Shown: positions 15,158 through 23,733, numbered from the stretch's first letter. The stretch is 31,269 nucleotides of DNA from an uncultured Oscillospiraceae bacterium (GCA_900553255.1 USCI01000019.1:1-31269); one strand, 5' to 3'. The notes: generated by a model from the letters alone, not told the origin. Numbers and translations: made by a program.

Positions 15158-17314
15158 TTGACACAGATCCATCTGGCAAAATCCGCCGGGTTCTGCTTCG
15201 GCGTCAGCCGGGCAGTTGACCGGGTCAATGCCCTGCTCGATGCCGGCCGCCGGGTGTGCACCCTCGGCCCGATCATTCACAATCCGCAGGTGGTTGAAAA
15301 GCTTGCGGCACGCGGCGTGACGATTGTTGACGAGCCCGAGCAGACGCCGCCGGGTGCGGTGCTGGTGATCCGCTCCCACGGCGTGCCGCAGGAGATTATG
15401 GACCGGGCACAGGCATGCGGCGTGGAGATCTGCGATGCCACCTGCCCGTTTGTGGGAAAAATTCACCGCATCGTCCGTGAACAGTCGGCGGCCGGGGCGG
15501 CAGTAATCATTATCGGCAATGCGGCGCATCCGGAGGTGGAGGGCATACGCGGACACTGCACCGGCCGTGTGTTTGTTTTCAGCGATCCCGAATCGTTGGA
15601 AAAATGGTGCAAAACTGAGGAAATTTCGCCGCAAACCCCCGTCGCGATGGTTTCTCAGACGACTTTTCCGCTAAAGACGTGGGAAAAGTGCGCGGAAATT
15701 GCGAAAAAACACTATACAAATCTCTTTGTTTTTGCTACAATATGTAATGCGACTGCCGAAAGACAGAAAGAGGCGGTCGCACTGTCGCAGGTGTGCGATA
15801 GGATGGTGATTGTCGGCGGAAGACAAAGCTCGAACACCGCCAAGCTCAGGGAGGTATGCGCACAGAACTGTGCGACCATCCTGATCGAAACGGCGGACGA
15901 GCTGTCTGAGGAACTGCTGTCGGGCGCGCATTCCATCGGCGTGACAGCCGGTGCTTCGACCCCTGCCGATATTATAAAGGAGGTACTGTCAACCATGTCC
16001 GAAATTGTCAACAACAGCGAAATCCAGGAGAACGAAGCCGTAACCGCCACGGTACCGGCGGAAGAGGCTCCCGCCGCCGAGGCTGCGCCTGCGGTGGAGG
16101 AAGTTCCCGCCGCGCCGGAAAAATCCTTCGATGAAATGACTTTTGAGGAGGCGCTCGAGGCTTCCCTCAAGAGTTTGAGTACAGACGAGAAAGTGACCGG
16201 CATCGTGGTGGGCATCGCGCCCAACGAGGTGCAGGTTGAGGTCGTCGGCCGCAAGCAGGCCGGCTATATCCCGGCGGACGAGCTCTCCGCGGATCCGAAC
16301 GTCGTGCCGTCCGATGTGGTCAAGATCGGCGACAAGCTGGAGCTGCTCATCATGCGCACCAACGATCAGGAGGGCACCATCATGCTCTCCAAGAAGCGCG
16401 TCGATGCGATGAAGGGCTGGGAGGCCGTTGTCGCGGCAGAAGCGAGCGGCGAGATTCTCGACGGCGTTGTGACCGATGTTATCAAGGGCGGCCTGCTCGC
16501 GGTTACCAATGGCGTGCGGGTGTTCATCCCGGCGTCCCAGGCGAGCGCTGTGCGCATGGAGGATCTGAGCCCGCTGCTGCACCAGCCGGTCCGCTTCAAG
16601 ATCATCGAGGTCAATCAGGGCCGCCGCCGTGCGGTGGGTTCCATCCGCATGGTCGCCCGCGAGGAGCGCAAGGAGAAGGAAGCCGCGTTCTGGGAGAAGG
16701 CGGAGGTTGGCCAGACCTATACCGGTGTGGTCAAGTCGATGACCTCTTACGGCGCGTTTGTGGATCTCGGCGGCGTGGACGGCATGATCCATATCTCCGA
16801 GCTGTCCTGGAAGCGCATCAAGCATCCGTCGGATGTGCTGAATATCGGCGATACGGTGGAAGTATATATCCGTGATCTCGATCACGAGAAAAAGAAGATT
16901 TCGCTTGGCTATCGCAAGGCGGAGGATAATCCGTGGGAAATCTTCAAGGCCAAATATCCGATCGGCAGTGTTGTCGAAGCCGAGATTGTCGGTATGACCG
17001 CGTTTGGTGCATTTGCGCAGATTATCCCGGGGGTGGACGGTCTGATCCACATTTCCCAGATCGCTGATCACCGCATTGACAAGCCGCAGGATGTCCTGAA
17101 GATCGGCCAGAAGGTCAATGTGAAGATCACCAATGTCGATTACGATGCCAAGCGCATCAGCCTGTCGATCCGTGCGCTGCTTGAGGAAGCGCAAGCGGCC
17201 GGAGCGGCGGCACCGGCAGAAGCCGTCGCCGCTGAAGAGCTGACTACGGCGGAGGAAGCTGCCGCTGAAGAGCCGGCTGCGGCGGAGGAAGCCGCCGAGG
17301 GCGACGCCGAATAA
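15158..17314 (+). CDS. ispH-rpsA: IspH (HMBPP reductase) fused to ribosomal protein S1
   Basis: A TTG start at 15158 (GGGG 7 bases upstream) gives 718 residues. Residues 1-about 278 are IspH, the last MEP-pathway enzyme, which reduces HMBPP to IPP and DMAPP: C13, C96 and C196 bind the 4Fe-4S cluster, with H41, H74, H124, E127 (HPEVEG), SQTTF and SSNT lining the site. An acidic Ala/Glu/Pro linker (280-340) leads to four S1 RNA-binding domains at about 344-414, 431-500, 517-587 and 602-673, with the third and fourth most canonical (SYGAFVDLGGVDGMIHISEL). The last 45 residues are Ala/Glu-rich low complexity. IspH-S1 fusions are known in Clostridia. Unusually visible here, a very strong Shine-Dalgarno site and ATG lie exactly at the junction, so separate S1 may also be made. 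A terminator follows at once. Confidence 0.95.
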   Translation: MTQIHLAKSAGFCFGVSRAVDRVNALLDAGRRVCTLGPIIHNPQVVEKLAARGVTIVDEPEQTPPGAVLVIRSHGVPQEIMDRAQACGVEICDATCPFVGKIHRIVREQSAAGAAVIIIGNAAHPEVEGIRGHCTGRVFVFSDPESLEKWCKTEEISPQTPVAMVSQTTFPLKTWEKCAEIAKKHYTNLFVFATICNATAERQKEAVALSQVCDRMVIVGGRQSSNTAKLREVCAQNCATILIETADELSEELLSGAHSIGVTAGASTPADIIKEVLSTMSEIVNNSEIQENEAVTATVPAEEAPAAEAAPAVEEVPAAPEKSFDEMTFEEALEASLKSLSTDEKVTGIVVGIAPNEVQVEVVGRKQAGYIPADELSADPNVVPSDVVKIGDKLELLIMRTNDQEGTIMLSKKRVDAMKGWEAVVAAEASGEILDGVVTDVIKGGLLAVTNGVRVFIPASQASAVRMEDLSPLLHQPVRFKIIEVNQGRRRAVGSIRMVAREERKEKEAAFWEKAEVGQTYTGVVKSMTSYGAFVDLGGVDGMIHISELSWKRIKHPSDVLNIGDTVEVYIRDLDHEKKKISLGYRKAEDNPWEIFKAKYPIGSVVEAEIVGMTAFGAFAQIIPGVDGLIHISQIADHRIDKPQDVLKIGQKVNVKITNVDYDAKRISLSIRALLEEAQAAGAAAPAEAVAAEELTTAEEAAAEEPAAAEEAAEGDAE
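15976..15997 (+). promoter_or_regulatory. Internal ribosome-binding site and ATG at the IspH/S1 junction
   Basis: AAAGGAGGT (15976-15984) lies 10 bases before ATG 15995, in frame with the fusion. It is the strongest Shine-Dalgarno site I noticed in this operon, better than that of the TTG start. Initiation here would give a free 439-residue S1-like protein beginning MSEIVNNSEIQ. Confidence 0.7.
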
Positions 17315-17327
17315 CGGATCAATGCAG

Positions 17328-17358
17328 AAAGCCCATGCCGGTAAGGCATGGGCTTTTT
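17328..17358. terminator. Rho-independent terminator of the rpiR-rpsA operon
   Basis: A perfect 12-bp stem (17328-17339 with 17345-17356), loop GGTAA, ends in TTTTT. It lies 13 bp after the ispH-rpsA stop. The A-rich opposite arm may also stop minus-strand transcripts from radC, whose stop lies 55 bp away. Confidence 0.92.
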
Positions 17359-17412
17359 CTATGGCATCGGCGGATTTTTTTATAACAGCGGCCGGTTTTG
17401 CCAAGAATACTG

Positions 17413-18168
17413 TCAAAAATCGGAATCGTCGTCGGCCGGAAGGGGGATATGGTTTTCCTTTGTCCAGACGCGATGGAAGATCGGGGCAAATTCCGCACTG
17501 TCCCGCATCGAAATGTAATCGTTATCCGCCACGATGATATGGTCGAGCAGCTGAACATCCACCACGCTCAGCTGCCGGCCGAGTGCAAGCGTGGTATTGA
17601 TGTCCTCCCGGGAGGGCAGTGCATGGCCGTAAGGGTGGTTATGTGCCACGATGACCGCTGCAGCGTCCCAGCGCAGCGCCTGCTGGAGCGCCAGCCGGAT
17701 GCTGATGTCCACGGTGTTGATGCTGCCCTCGAAAATGATCGAGCAGTTGAGCAGCCGGCATTTCCCGTCAAAGCACATCAGCATAACCGTTTCCTTGGTG
17801 CGTCCGAGAAAACGGGGGAGCAGGAAGCGGCCGACCTTATCGGTGGAATCCAGCAGACAGCCCACTTCATCCCGGTCGGCGATATATTCCGCCGACAGCT
17901 GCCGGCAGAACAGGATCAGTGTGGCCGCCTGCGCGGTCATGCCCGGTACCTTGATCAGGTCCTCATATTCCGCCTCCATTACGCGGGAAAGGCTGCCGAA
18001 CGTGTTGATCAGACGATGAGCCAGCTCGTTGGTATCACGTCGGGGAATCCCGTAAAAGAGAAGCATTTCCAGAATCTGATGACTTTCAAATCCGCGCAGG
18101 CCTTCTGTAAGAAAGCGCTGACGGACACGGGCACGATGGCCGTCATGGATCCCTTTTGCAGTAGACAT
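17413..18168 (-). CDS. radC: RadC-family JAB/MPN-type protein
   Basis: A 251-residue protein starting at ATG 18168, with GGGAAGGA 7 bases upstream on the minus strand. The N-terminal half contains helix-hairpin-helix-like segments (ESHQILEMLLFYGIPRRDTNELA and DLIKVPGM). The C-terminal half is a JAB1/MPN-type metalloprotease-like domain with the complete metal motif H176-N-H178 ... PSREDI with D189. RadC was once linked to DNA repair, but its activity is unproven; relatives occur in chromosomes and mobile elements. The C-terminus is somewhat extended past the usual domain (about 25 residues ending in Asp-rich DDDSDF). It is alone on this strand. Confidence 0.93.
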   Translation of the reverse strand: MSTAKGIHDGHRARVRQRFLTEGLRGFESHQILEMLLFYGIPRRDTNELAHRLINTFGSLSRVMEAEYEDLIKVPGMTAQAATLILFCRQLSAEYIADRDEVGCLLDSTDKVGRFLLPRFLGRTKETVMLMCFDGKCRLLNCSIIFEGSINTVDISIRLALQQALRWDAAAVIVAHNHPYGHALPSREDINTTLALGRQLSVVDVQLLDHIIVADNDYISMRDSAEFAPIFHRVWTKENHIPLPADDDSDF

Positions 18169-18506
18169 TTGATTTCCTTCCCTTCATCGGATTGATGTTT
18201 TTCAGGTGGTTATGCGGCCGTATGGGAAAATGGCCGGCTGCCGTTCGGTGTACACAGCCGTTTTACGACGGGCGTTTTTTCCATAAGGCATGCTGTTCCG
18301 GCGTGAAACGATCAGGAACGGATACGAGGAAACGTGCGGGGGCGTATTCGGCACCATATTCCCGGGATAACCTGGATGCTTTATTTCGTGATGAAAAATG
18401 TCGAAAAAAGTCGTATTTTCAGACGGAAAAGGTGCGAAAAGCCGCGTTTAGAGAATTAACGGTTGTTTTCCTTATGTTTCCTTAATTATAGCAGACTCGA
18501 AATCGT
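18169..18506. other. Intergenic region upstream of radC and the pseudouridine synthase
   Basis: No convincing gene in this divergent upstream region. It includes the radC ribosome-binding site next to 18168. I could not pick a clear radC promoter. An AT-rich stretch near 18391-18420 contains TGTCGAAAA, a possible but chance-level Spo0A-like site. Confidence 0.4.
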
Positions 18507-18535
18507 TTGAAAAGAGTACGCGGATATGATAGTAT
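18507..18535 (+). promoter_or_regulatory. Promoter of the pseudouridine synthase gene
   Basis: TTGAAA (18507-18512) and TAGTAT (18530-18535) are 17 bp apart. The start codon is 40 bp downstream. Confidence 0.5.
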
Positions 18536-18575
18536 GTAGAAAATACTGGAAATAAACTGGAGAAAGGGCACAGCG

Positions 18576-19556
18576 ATGAGGAAAACGGTAACGATACAGC
18601 CGAATGATGCAGGCCAGCGGCTGGATAAGTTTTTGACGAAAACCTTCACGCGGCTGCCGGTATCCGAAATGTACAAACGGATCCGGCAGAAGGATATCAA
18701 AGTTAACGGAAAGCGCGCGCAGATCGATTACCGCCTGCAGACAGGGGATGTGGTAACGGTATACGTTGTACAGGAGGAATTTCTGGACGAGGCGCCGCCG
18801 GCATACGATTTTTTGACCGCGTCCAAACAGCTGGATATTGTTTATGAGGACGAAAACCTGATGCTGCTCAACAAAAAGGCGGGGCTGCTGGTGCATCCGG
18901 ACGACAAGGAATTTCGGGATACGCTGATCGCCCGGGTGCAACGCTATTTATACGAAAAGGGTGAGTATGACCCCCGGCAGGAAAACAGCTTTGCGCCTGC
19001 GCTGGTCAACCGCATCGACCGCAACACCTGTGGGATCGTCATCGCGGCAAAAAACGCCGCCGCCCTGCGGATTCTCAACGACAAGCTCAAAAAGAGGGAA
19101 ATCCAAAAGTTCTATTTATGTATTGTCCACGGCGTGCCGGCCAAAAAGGAAGCTACGCTCGAGGGGTTTCTGGAAAAAAACGAGAAACAAAACCGGGTGT
19201 ATGTATCGGATCACGCCGCGGCGGGCACGCGCAGCATTGCCACGCGCTACCGCGTGCTGGAAGAAAAAAACGGGCTGGCGCTGCTGGAAATCGAGCTGCT
19301 GACCGGGCGTACTCATCAGATCCGCGCCCACCTGGCTTCTATCGGTCATCCGCTGCTCGGGGACGGCAAGTACGGCACCAACGCACTCAACCGCGGCACC
19401 GGCTTCAGCCGGCAGGCGTTGTGCTCCTACAAGCTCCGCTTTGCCTTTACCACGCCGGCGGGTGAGCTGGAATACCTCAACGGGCGCGCTTTTTCGATAG
19501 ACGACATCTGGTTTCTGCCCGAATTCCGGGCGGGAAAGATCCGCACCGGAGGCTGA
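18576..19556 (+). CDS. RluA-family pseudouridine synthase with S4 domain
   Basis: Converts specific uridines in ribosomal RNA (or tRNA) to pseudouridine. 326 aa, ATG 18576 with AAAGGG at 9 bases. An N-terminal S4 RNA-binding domain lies at about 13-65 (GQRLDKFL...IKVNGKR). The catalytic motif reads NRIDRNTCG with D148, a variant of the usual HRLDRxTSG; GRTHQIRAHLASIGHPLLGD is the second family signature. This suggests the RluC/RluD group, but the exact target uridine cannot be told. The gene has its own promoter. A weak 6-bp hairpin (19557-19562 with 19583-19588) follows without a T-run, and the next gene is convergent. Confidence 0.94.
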   Translation: MRKTVTIQPNDAGQRLDKFLTKTFTRLPVSEMYKRIRQKDIKVNGKRAQIDYRLQTGDVVTVYVVQEEFLDEAPPAYDFLTASKQLDIVYEDENLMLLNKKAGLLVHPDDKEFRDTLIARVQRYLYEKGEYDPRQENSFAPALVNRIDRNTCGIVIAAKNAAALRILNDKLKKREIQKFYLCIVHGVPAKKEATLEGFLEKNEKQNRVYVSDHAAAGTRSIATRYRVLEEKNGLALLEIELLTGRTHQIRAHLASIGHPLLGDGKYGTNALNRGTGFSRQALCSYKLRFAFTTPAGELEYLNGRAFSIDDIWFLPEFRAGKIRTGG

Positions 19557-19697
19557 GCGGCAGTAGATAAAGGGTGCCGGAATGCCGCAGCTTTAGGCAA
19601 AAGGCCGGGGCAGGAACGGAGGACGCGGGCGCCGCTCCGGCGGCTGTTGATTCCGGGCGTGGTGCGCCGTTTGTGCTTGTTCACAGGGATGGCCCTA

Positions 19698-22163
19698 CTA
19701 TGGAACCGATGCGGGGCACGGGCTGATGGCGGCGGACGCCGCTTCGGCGGTAGCCGCCGGGTCCGGATGCGGTACGGCATTCTGCTGCGCCGCGTCTTCC
19801 CAGAAAGCGGCGAGGCGCCGACCGATGTCCTGCGGGGTGCGCACGGCGGTATAGCCGTGCCAATGCTCCGGGAGCAGGGCGCGGCATCCGGAGGAACCGA
19901 AGCGCTCATCGATGAGCACCACCACCCCGCGGTCGTCTTCGCTGCGGATCACCCGGCCGGCCGCCTGCAGAACCCGGTTCATGCCGGGATAGCGGTAGGC
20001 AAAGGCAAAGCCGTTGCCGCTGCGATGTTCGTAATAGCTTTGCAGCAGGTCGCGTTCGGTGCTGATGCCCGGCAGGCCGGTGCCGACCACGATCGCACCG
20101 ATCAGCCGGTTGCCGCGCAGGTCAATCCCCTCGGCGTACAGCCCGCCGAGAACACAGAAGCCGATGAGCGTATGCGGGTTATCGTCCCGGAACTGCGCGA
20201 GAAACGCCTCGCGTTCGGCCTCCTCCATCCCCGCGGTCTGGCACACGGTGTGCATCTGCGGGTACAGCTCCCGAAATTCATCATACACCGTCTCCAGATA
20301 AGCATAGGAGGAAAAATACACCATATAATTGCCGTGCCTGGCTGCAGCGGTATAATAGATACAGTCGGCCACGTCCACGAGCGTGTCCTCACGGTCCTGA
20401 TAGACGGTGCGGATCCGGTCGGCCATAAGAACACAGAGATGCTCCCGCTTATACGGCGACGGGAGCGTCTTTTTTTGTGCGTCCGCCCCACCGCCGAGCA
20501 CGTCGATGTAATAGCTCATCGGCGAGAGGGTGGCGGAAAAAAATACCGCCGCCTTAACCTTCGACAGAGTTCCCTGCAGCCGGGCGGAGGGGTCCAGGCA
20601 AAGCTGCTGAACGGTGACCTCGCCGCCGTCGGTTTCAATCAGTGTGACATAGCGTCCGTCGTATGCTTCTGCGGTGCGCTGCCAGCGCAGAAGGTCGAAA
20701 TAAACGGTCAACAGGTTGTCCGGTGCAGGAGACGGCTGCCGGGCAAGCCATTCCTCCAGCGCATCGTTGAGCTTGCCAACCAGCTGGTTAAAGTTGGCCA
20801 TCGGCGCTTTGGCAGCCAGGTGATTCGCCGGCAGGCATTTCTGCCGCAGCTGCTGCAACCCGCGAATGAGCTTGTTCATCAGCCGGGCGGCATCGCCCGC
20901 AGGGGTGAGCAGGGCGGCCGCTTCCCGCAGCGGGGTGCAGGAGAGTACGGCGGAAAAGTTCTGCCGTGCCCGGTCAACCAGGTTATGCGCTTCATCCACC
21001 AGCAGCAGATAGTCGCCGCCGTCGTCGAAAAACCGGTGCAGGCAGGCTTGCGGATGAAAGGCGTGATTATAATCGCCGATGATCCCGTCGCACCACATCG
21101 AGGCATCGAGCTGCAGTTCGAACGGACAGACGGTATGCCGTTCGGCACAGGCGGTCACGGCGGTGCGGTTTATGGCATCGGTGCTTTGCAGCAGCTCCTC
21201 GAGCGCGCGGTTGACCCGGCTGTAGTGGCCGCTGGCGTACGGGCAGCTTTCCGGACGGCAGTCGCGTCGGGGAAGAAAGCAGATTTTATCCTTGGCGGTC
21301 AGGGTAATGGTTTTAAGAACCGCGCCGTTCTGCCGCAGCCGGTCGACGGCACGCCCGGCGCCGCTGCGGGTATTCGCTTTGGCGGTCAGATAAAAGAATT
21401 TTTCGATATGCCCGGCGGCCAGTGCGGCGACAGCGGGATAAACGGCGGAAATGGTCTTGCCGATCCCGGTCGGCGCCTGGCAAAACAGACGTCGGCCGTT
21501 TTGGGCAGCATCCGCGACAGCATCCATCATCTCCTGCTGGCCGGGCCGCCTTTCGGCAAACGGAAAGGCCAGTTCCTTAAGCGAGGCGTCCCGCTTTTTT
21601 CGCTGGACTGCAGCCATGACCGCCCAGCGGCTGAACTGTTCGAGCAGATGCAGATAAAACGCTTCCAGCTCGGCGAGGGTAAAGCGGTGAAAATACTGCC
21701 GCTGCTCCTCGGTCACCATCTGAAAATAGGTCAGCCGCACAGTGATCGTTTTCTGTGCACGCTTAACGGCGGTGATATAGGCGTAGCACATGGCCTGCGC
21801 CCAGTGCAGCCGCGCGTCATCGCACAGAAAGCCGTCAAGTCCGGCGTCCGGGTAATCCTCGGCAAAGCCGTCCAGCGGCGCCGCCGTGGTTTTGATCTCG
21901 TCCACCGTGACGCTGCCGTCCTCTTCCTCCAGAATGCCGTCGGCGCGCCCTTCCACCGTTATGGTTACGCCGCCGACCTCGCGGGTCAGGGTCAGAAACA
22001 CCTCGGGACGGTAATGCTTTCCGCCTTCCTTCTGCAGCCGGCGGTGCAGTGCGCTGCCTTGGGCCATACGGTCCCGGGCGCCGGCGGAGCCGCTGTCGAT
22101 ATCGCCGCCGCGCAGCAGAAATTCCACCAGCTGCCGCACCGACACGGTGACACGCTCCGGCAT
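19698..22163 (-). CDS. Cas4/RecB-like nuclease fused to XPD/DinG-type Fe-S helicase
   Basis: Start chosen at ATG 22163 (821 aa), preceded on the minus strand by GGGAGGG at 8 bases; the earlier in-frame ATG 22205 lies within a terminator. Residues 1-about 200 look like a PD-(D/E)XK_1 nuclease: H40, GRADG (D75), DEIKTT (E89, K91) and Q123-x3-Y. The helicase follows: Walker A APTGIGKT (about 230-237), an Fe-S domain with candidate cysteines C295, C302, C307, C339 and C346, DEAH at about 390-393, and C-terminal motifs such as GLYAEGIDL and QAAGRVIRSEDDRG. It is therefore a superfamily 2, 5'-3' type helicase of the COG1199 group with a probable linked nuclease. The likely role is DNA repair or R-loop/recombination processing; no adjacent partner indicates a specific pathway. 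About 30 low-complexity Ala/Pro residues end the protein. Confidence 0.9.
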   Translation of the reverse strand: MPERVTVSVRQLVEFLLRGGDIDSGSAGARDRMAQGSALHRRLQKEGGKHYRPEVFLTLTREVGGVTITVEGRADGILEEEDGSVTVDEIKTTAAPLDGFAEDYPDAGLDGFLCDDARLHWAQAMCYAYITAVKRAQKTITVRLTYFQMVTEEQRQYFHRFTLAELEAFYLHLLEQFSRWAVMAAVQRKKRDASLKELAFPFAERRPGQQEMMDAVADAAQNGRRLFCQAPTGIGKTISAVYPAVAALAAGHIEKFFYLTAKANTRSGAGRAVDRLRQNGAVLKTITLTAKDKICFLPRRDCRPESCPYASGHYSRVNRALEELLQSTDAINRTAVTACAERHTVCPFELQLDASMWCDGIIGDYNHAFHPQACLHRFFDDGGDYLLLVDEAHNLVDRARQNFSAVLSCTPLREAAALLTPAGDAARLMNKLIRGLQQLRQKCLPANHLAAKAPMANFNQLVGKLNDALEEWLARQPSPAPDNLLTVYFDLLRWQRTAEAYDGRYVTLIETDGGEVTVQQLCLDPSARLQGTLSKVKAAVFFSATLSPMSYYIDVLGGGADAQKKTLPSPYKREHLCVLMADRIRTVYQDREDTLVDVADCIYYTAAARHGNYMVYFSSYAYLETVYDEFRELYPQMHTVCQTAGMEEAEREAFLAQFRDDNPHTLIGFCVLGGLYAEGIDLRGNRLIGAIVVGTGLPGISTERDLLQSYYEHRSGNGFAFAYRYPGMNRVLQAAGRVIRSEDDRGVVVLIDERFGSSGCRALLPEHWHGYTAVRTPQDIGRRLAAFWEDAAQQNAVPHPDPAATAEAASAAISPCPASVP

Positions 22164-22182
22164 CGCGCTTTCCCTCCCAAAC

Positions 22183-22232
22183 AAAAAATCCGAACAGATG
22201 TTCATTCTTTAGAATAGCACATCTGTTCGGAT
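22183..22232 (-). terminator. Terminator after the hydrogenase-like gene, overlapping a promoter
   Basis: On the minus strand a perfect 14-bp stem (22232-22219 with 22201-22188) and 17-base loop run into six T (22188-22183, the first T being the last stem base). It lies about 70 bp after the hydrogenase-like stop. The helicase ribosome-binding site begins only a few bases beyond the T-run, and the helicase promoter -10 box lies in the loop. Confidence 0.9.
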
Positions 22233-22239
22233 TGCGCAA
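22211..22239 (-). promoter_or_regulatory. Helicase promoter embedded in the upstream terminator
   Basis: On the minus strand TTGCGC (22239-22234) and TATTCT (22216-22211) are 17 bp apart, and TGC before the -10 makes an extended -10. Transcripts would start around 22204, inside the hairpin loop, so they would not contain the first stem arm and would escape termination. Confidence 0.6.
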
Positions 22240-22302
22240 GAGGGATTTATTTTTGGGGGTGGGTAAAACTGCGGTAAATCCGGAGAGGACGGAGGCTTGA
22301 AC

Positions 22303-23550
22303 CTAATCAAAATGGCGGGTGAAAAGGGTATCCTCGGTGAGCAGCTGCTCGACCGTGTCAAAGCCAAGCCGCTGCAGCAGCTCGAGAACGTGAGGATTAT
22401 CCAGCGGCGTCGCATAAGCCGCCCGGTCGCCGTAATGGTCCACGTGCTCGGCGCCCTCTTCACGCCCGATCAACGCACGCGGGCCGCCTACGCAGCCGCC
22501 TACGCAGCCCATTCCTTCGAGAAAGTTGCAGTCGATTTCGCCGTTTTTGAGCCGGTCCAGCAGGGCGCGGCAGGCGGGGACACCCGATGCGGCGGTGCTT
22601 TTCAGCGGGATTTCCCGGTCCGGGGAAAGGCGGGAGACGGTTGCCCTGACCGCTTCGCTTACACCGCCGGCCCGTGCGTAAATGCGCCCGCCGCGGGAAG
22701 AATGCTCACGGTCATCCGGAGGAAAGTCCTCCGGACGCACGCCGGCAAGGCGGAAAATATCCTGCGTCTCCTGGAAGGTGAGCACGTAGTCCACCGCATC
22801 GGCGATGTCGGGCTCCCGCGCCTCCGCTTTTTTGGCCAGGCACGGCCCGATAAACACCACCTTAGCGCCCGGCGCCAGCCGTTTGACCACCCGGCCGCAG
22901 GCGATCATGGGGGAGACGGCACCGGGGATATGCGGGGTCAGCTGGGCGTACACCTTGCGGATCATGGCGATCCACATCGGGCAGCAGCAGCTGGTGAGCA
23001 GAAAATCCTTATCGGTATGGATGGTGGCGTCGAACTCCAGCGCCTCCTTCAGGGTCAGGATATCGGCGAACAGGGCGACCTCCACCATGCCGGCGAAGCC
23101 GAGCGCTTTAAAAGCGGCACGCAGCTGGCCCGGCGTAATATCCTCGGCAAACTGGCCGATAAAGGCCGGGGCAACAATGGCGTAAACCGGCGCATCGCCG
23201 TCCCGCACCGCGCGCAGCACCGGTACGGTATCCCGGCTGACGGTGAAATGGCCGCCCTCACAGCGTTCGATGCATTCCGTACAGCCCACGCAGCGGTCGG
23301 CGTTCACCGCGACATTACCGTCGTCATCGATCTCCATGGCGCCGAACGGGCATTTGGCCGCGCAGCCGGCTTTATCGCTGGAACAGTCGCAGTCGCCGGT
23401 GCGCCACACCGGGGCGTATTTCTCCGGATGCAACAGGCAGGCCAGCGCCTGGCGGTCGAAATGCAGCGTTTTGGTACGGATTTGTTCATCCGATTCGCCC
23501 GCCAGCGTGGATTTCGCAACCTGTTCGTATAGATCTTCAAATGTGGGCAT
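22303..23550 (-). CDS. Monomeric [FeFe]-hydrogenase-like protein with 2[4Fe-4S] ferredoxin domain
   Basis: A 415-residue protein starting at ATG 23550 (GGAAGGG about 7 bases upstream). The N-terminal domain has two ferredoxin-type cysteine sets: C54/C56, C63, C67-P, and C87-x2-C90-x2-C93-x3-C97. The hydrogenase H-cluster motifs follow: L1 TSCCCPMW (186-193, with one more Cys than the catalytic consensus TSCCPxW), L2 GPCLAKKAE (235-243), and L3 EGMGCVGGCVGG (345-356, with C349 and C353). The pattern resembles, from memory, a group of monomeric putative sensory or uncharacterised hydrogenases (group C/D) in Clostridia rather than the main H2-producing enzymes. No HydE/F/G maturases or NADH/ferredoxin partners lie nearby. 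It is divergent from the sigma-factor gene and terminates separately from the helicase. Confidence 0.88.
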   Translation of the reverse strand: MPTFEDLYEQVAKSTLAGESDEQIRTKTLHFDRQALACLLHPEKYAPVWRTGDCDCSSDKAGCAAKCPFGAMEIDDDGNVAVNADRCVGCTECIERCEGGHFTVSRDTVPVLRAVRDGDAPVYAIVAPAFIGQFAEDITPGQLRAAFKALGFAGMVEVALFADILTLKEALEFDATIHTDKDFLLTSCCCPMWIAMIRKVYAQLTPHIPGAVSPMIACGRVVKRLAPGAKVVFIGPCLAKKAEAREPDIADAVDYVLTFQETQDIFRLAGVRPEDFPPDDREHSSRGGRIYARAGGVSEAVRATVSRLSPDREIPLKSTAASGVPACRALLDRLKNGEIDCNFLEGMGCVGGCVGGPRALIGREEGAEHVDHYGDRAAYATPLDNPHVLELLQRLGFDTVEQLLTEDTLFTRHFD

Positions 23551-23662
23551 GATGATCCCTTCCTTTTTTGTGTTTCAGTTTTAGGGTGCCAAAATCAGGG
23601 GAAAGTATGCGGGATATACCTGCCGCCGCGTCCGTGTATAAAGAAGCAAATGAAAAATTTTG

Positions 23663-23671
23663 TGCTAAAAT
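23663..23671 (+). promoter_or_regulatory. Possible extended -10 promoter of the sigma-factor gene
   Basis: TGC-TAAAAT (-10 hexamer 23666-23671) lies about 63 bp before the GTG start. No good -35 box is visible. An ECF sigma gene could instead use its own non-consensus promoter, which I cannot recognise. Confidence 0.3.
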
Positions 23672-23733
23672 TAGTTTATCCCCAATGAAAGAGCGGGTTG
23701 CGACACTTTATATGCGAAAGGAGGGAAAAGGCT

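Noticed and set aside
18192..18485. Plus-strand 97-codon frame in the radC/pseudouridine-synthase gap
   Set aside because: Atypical composition, no ribosome-binding site, and it covers likely promoter DNA.
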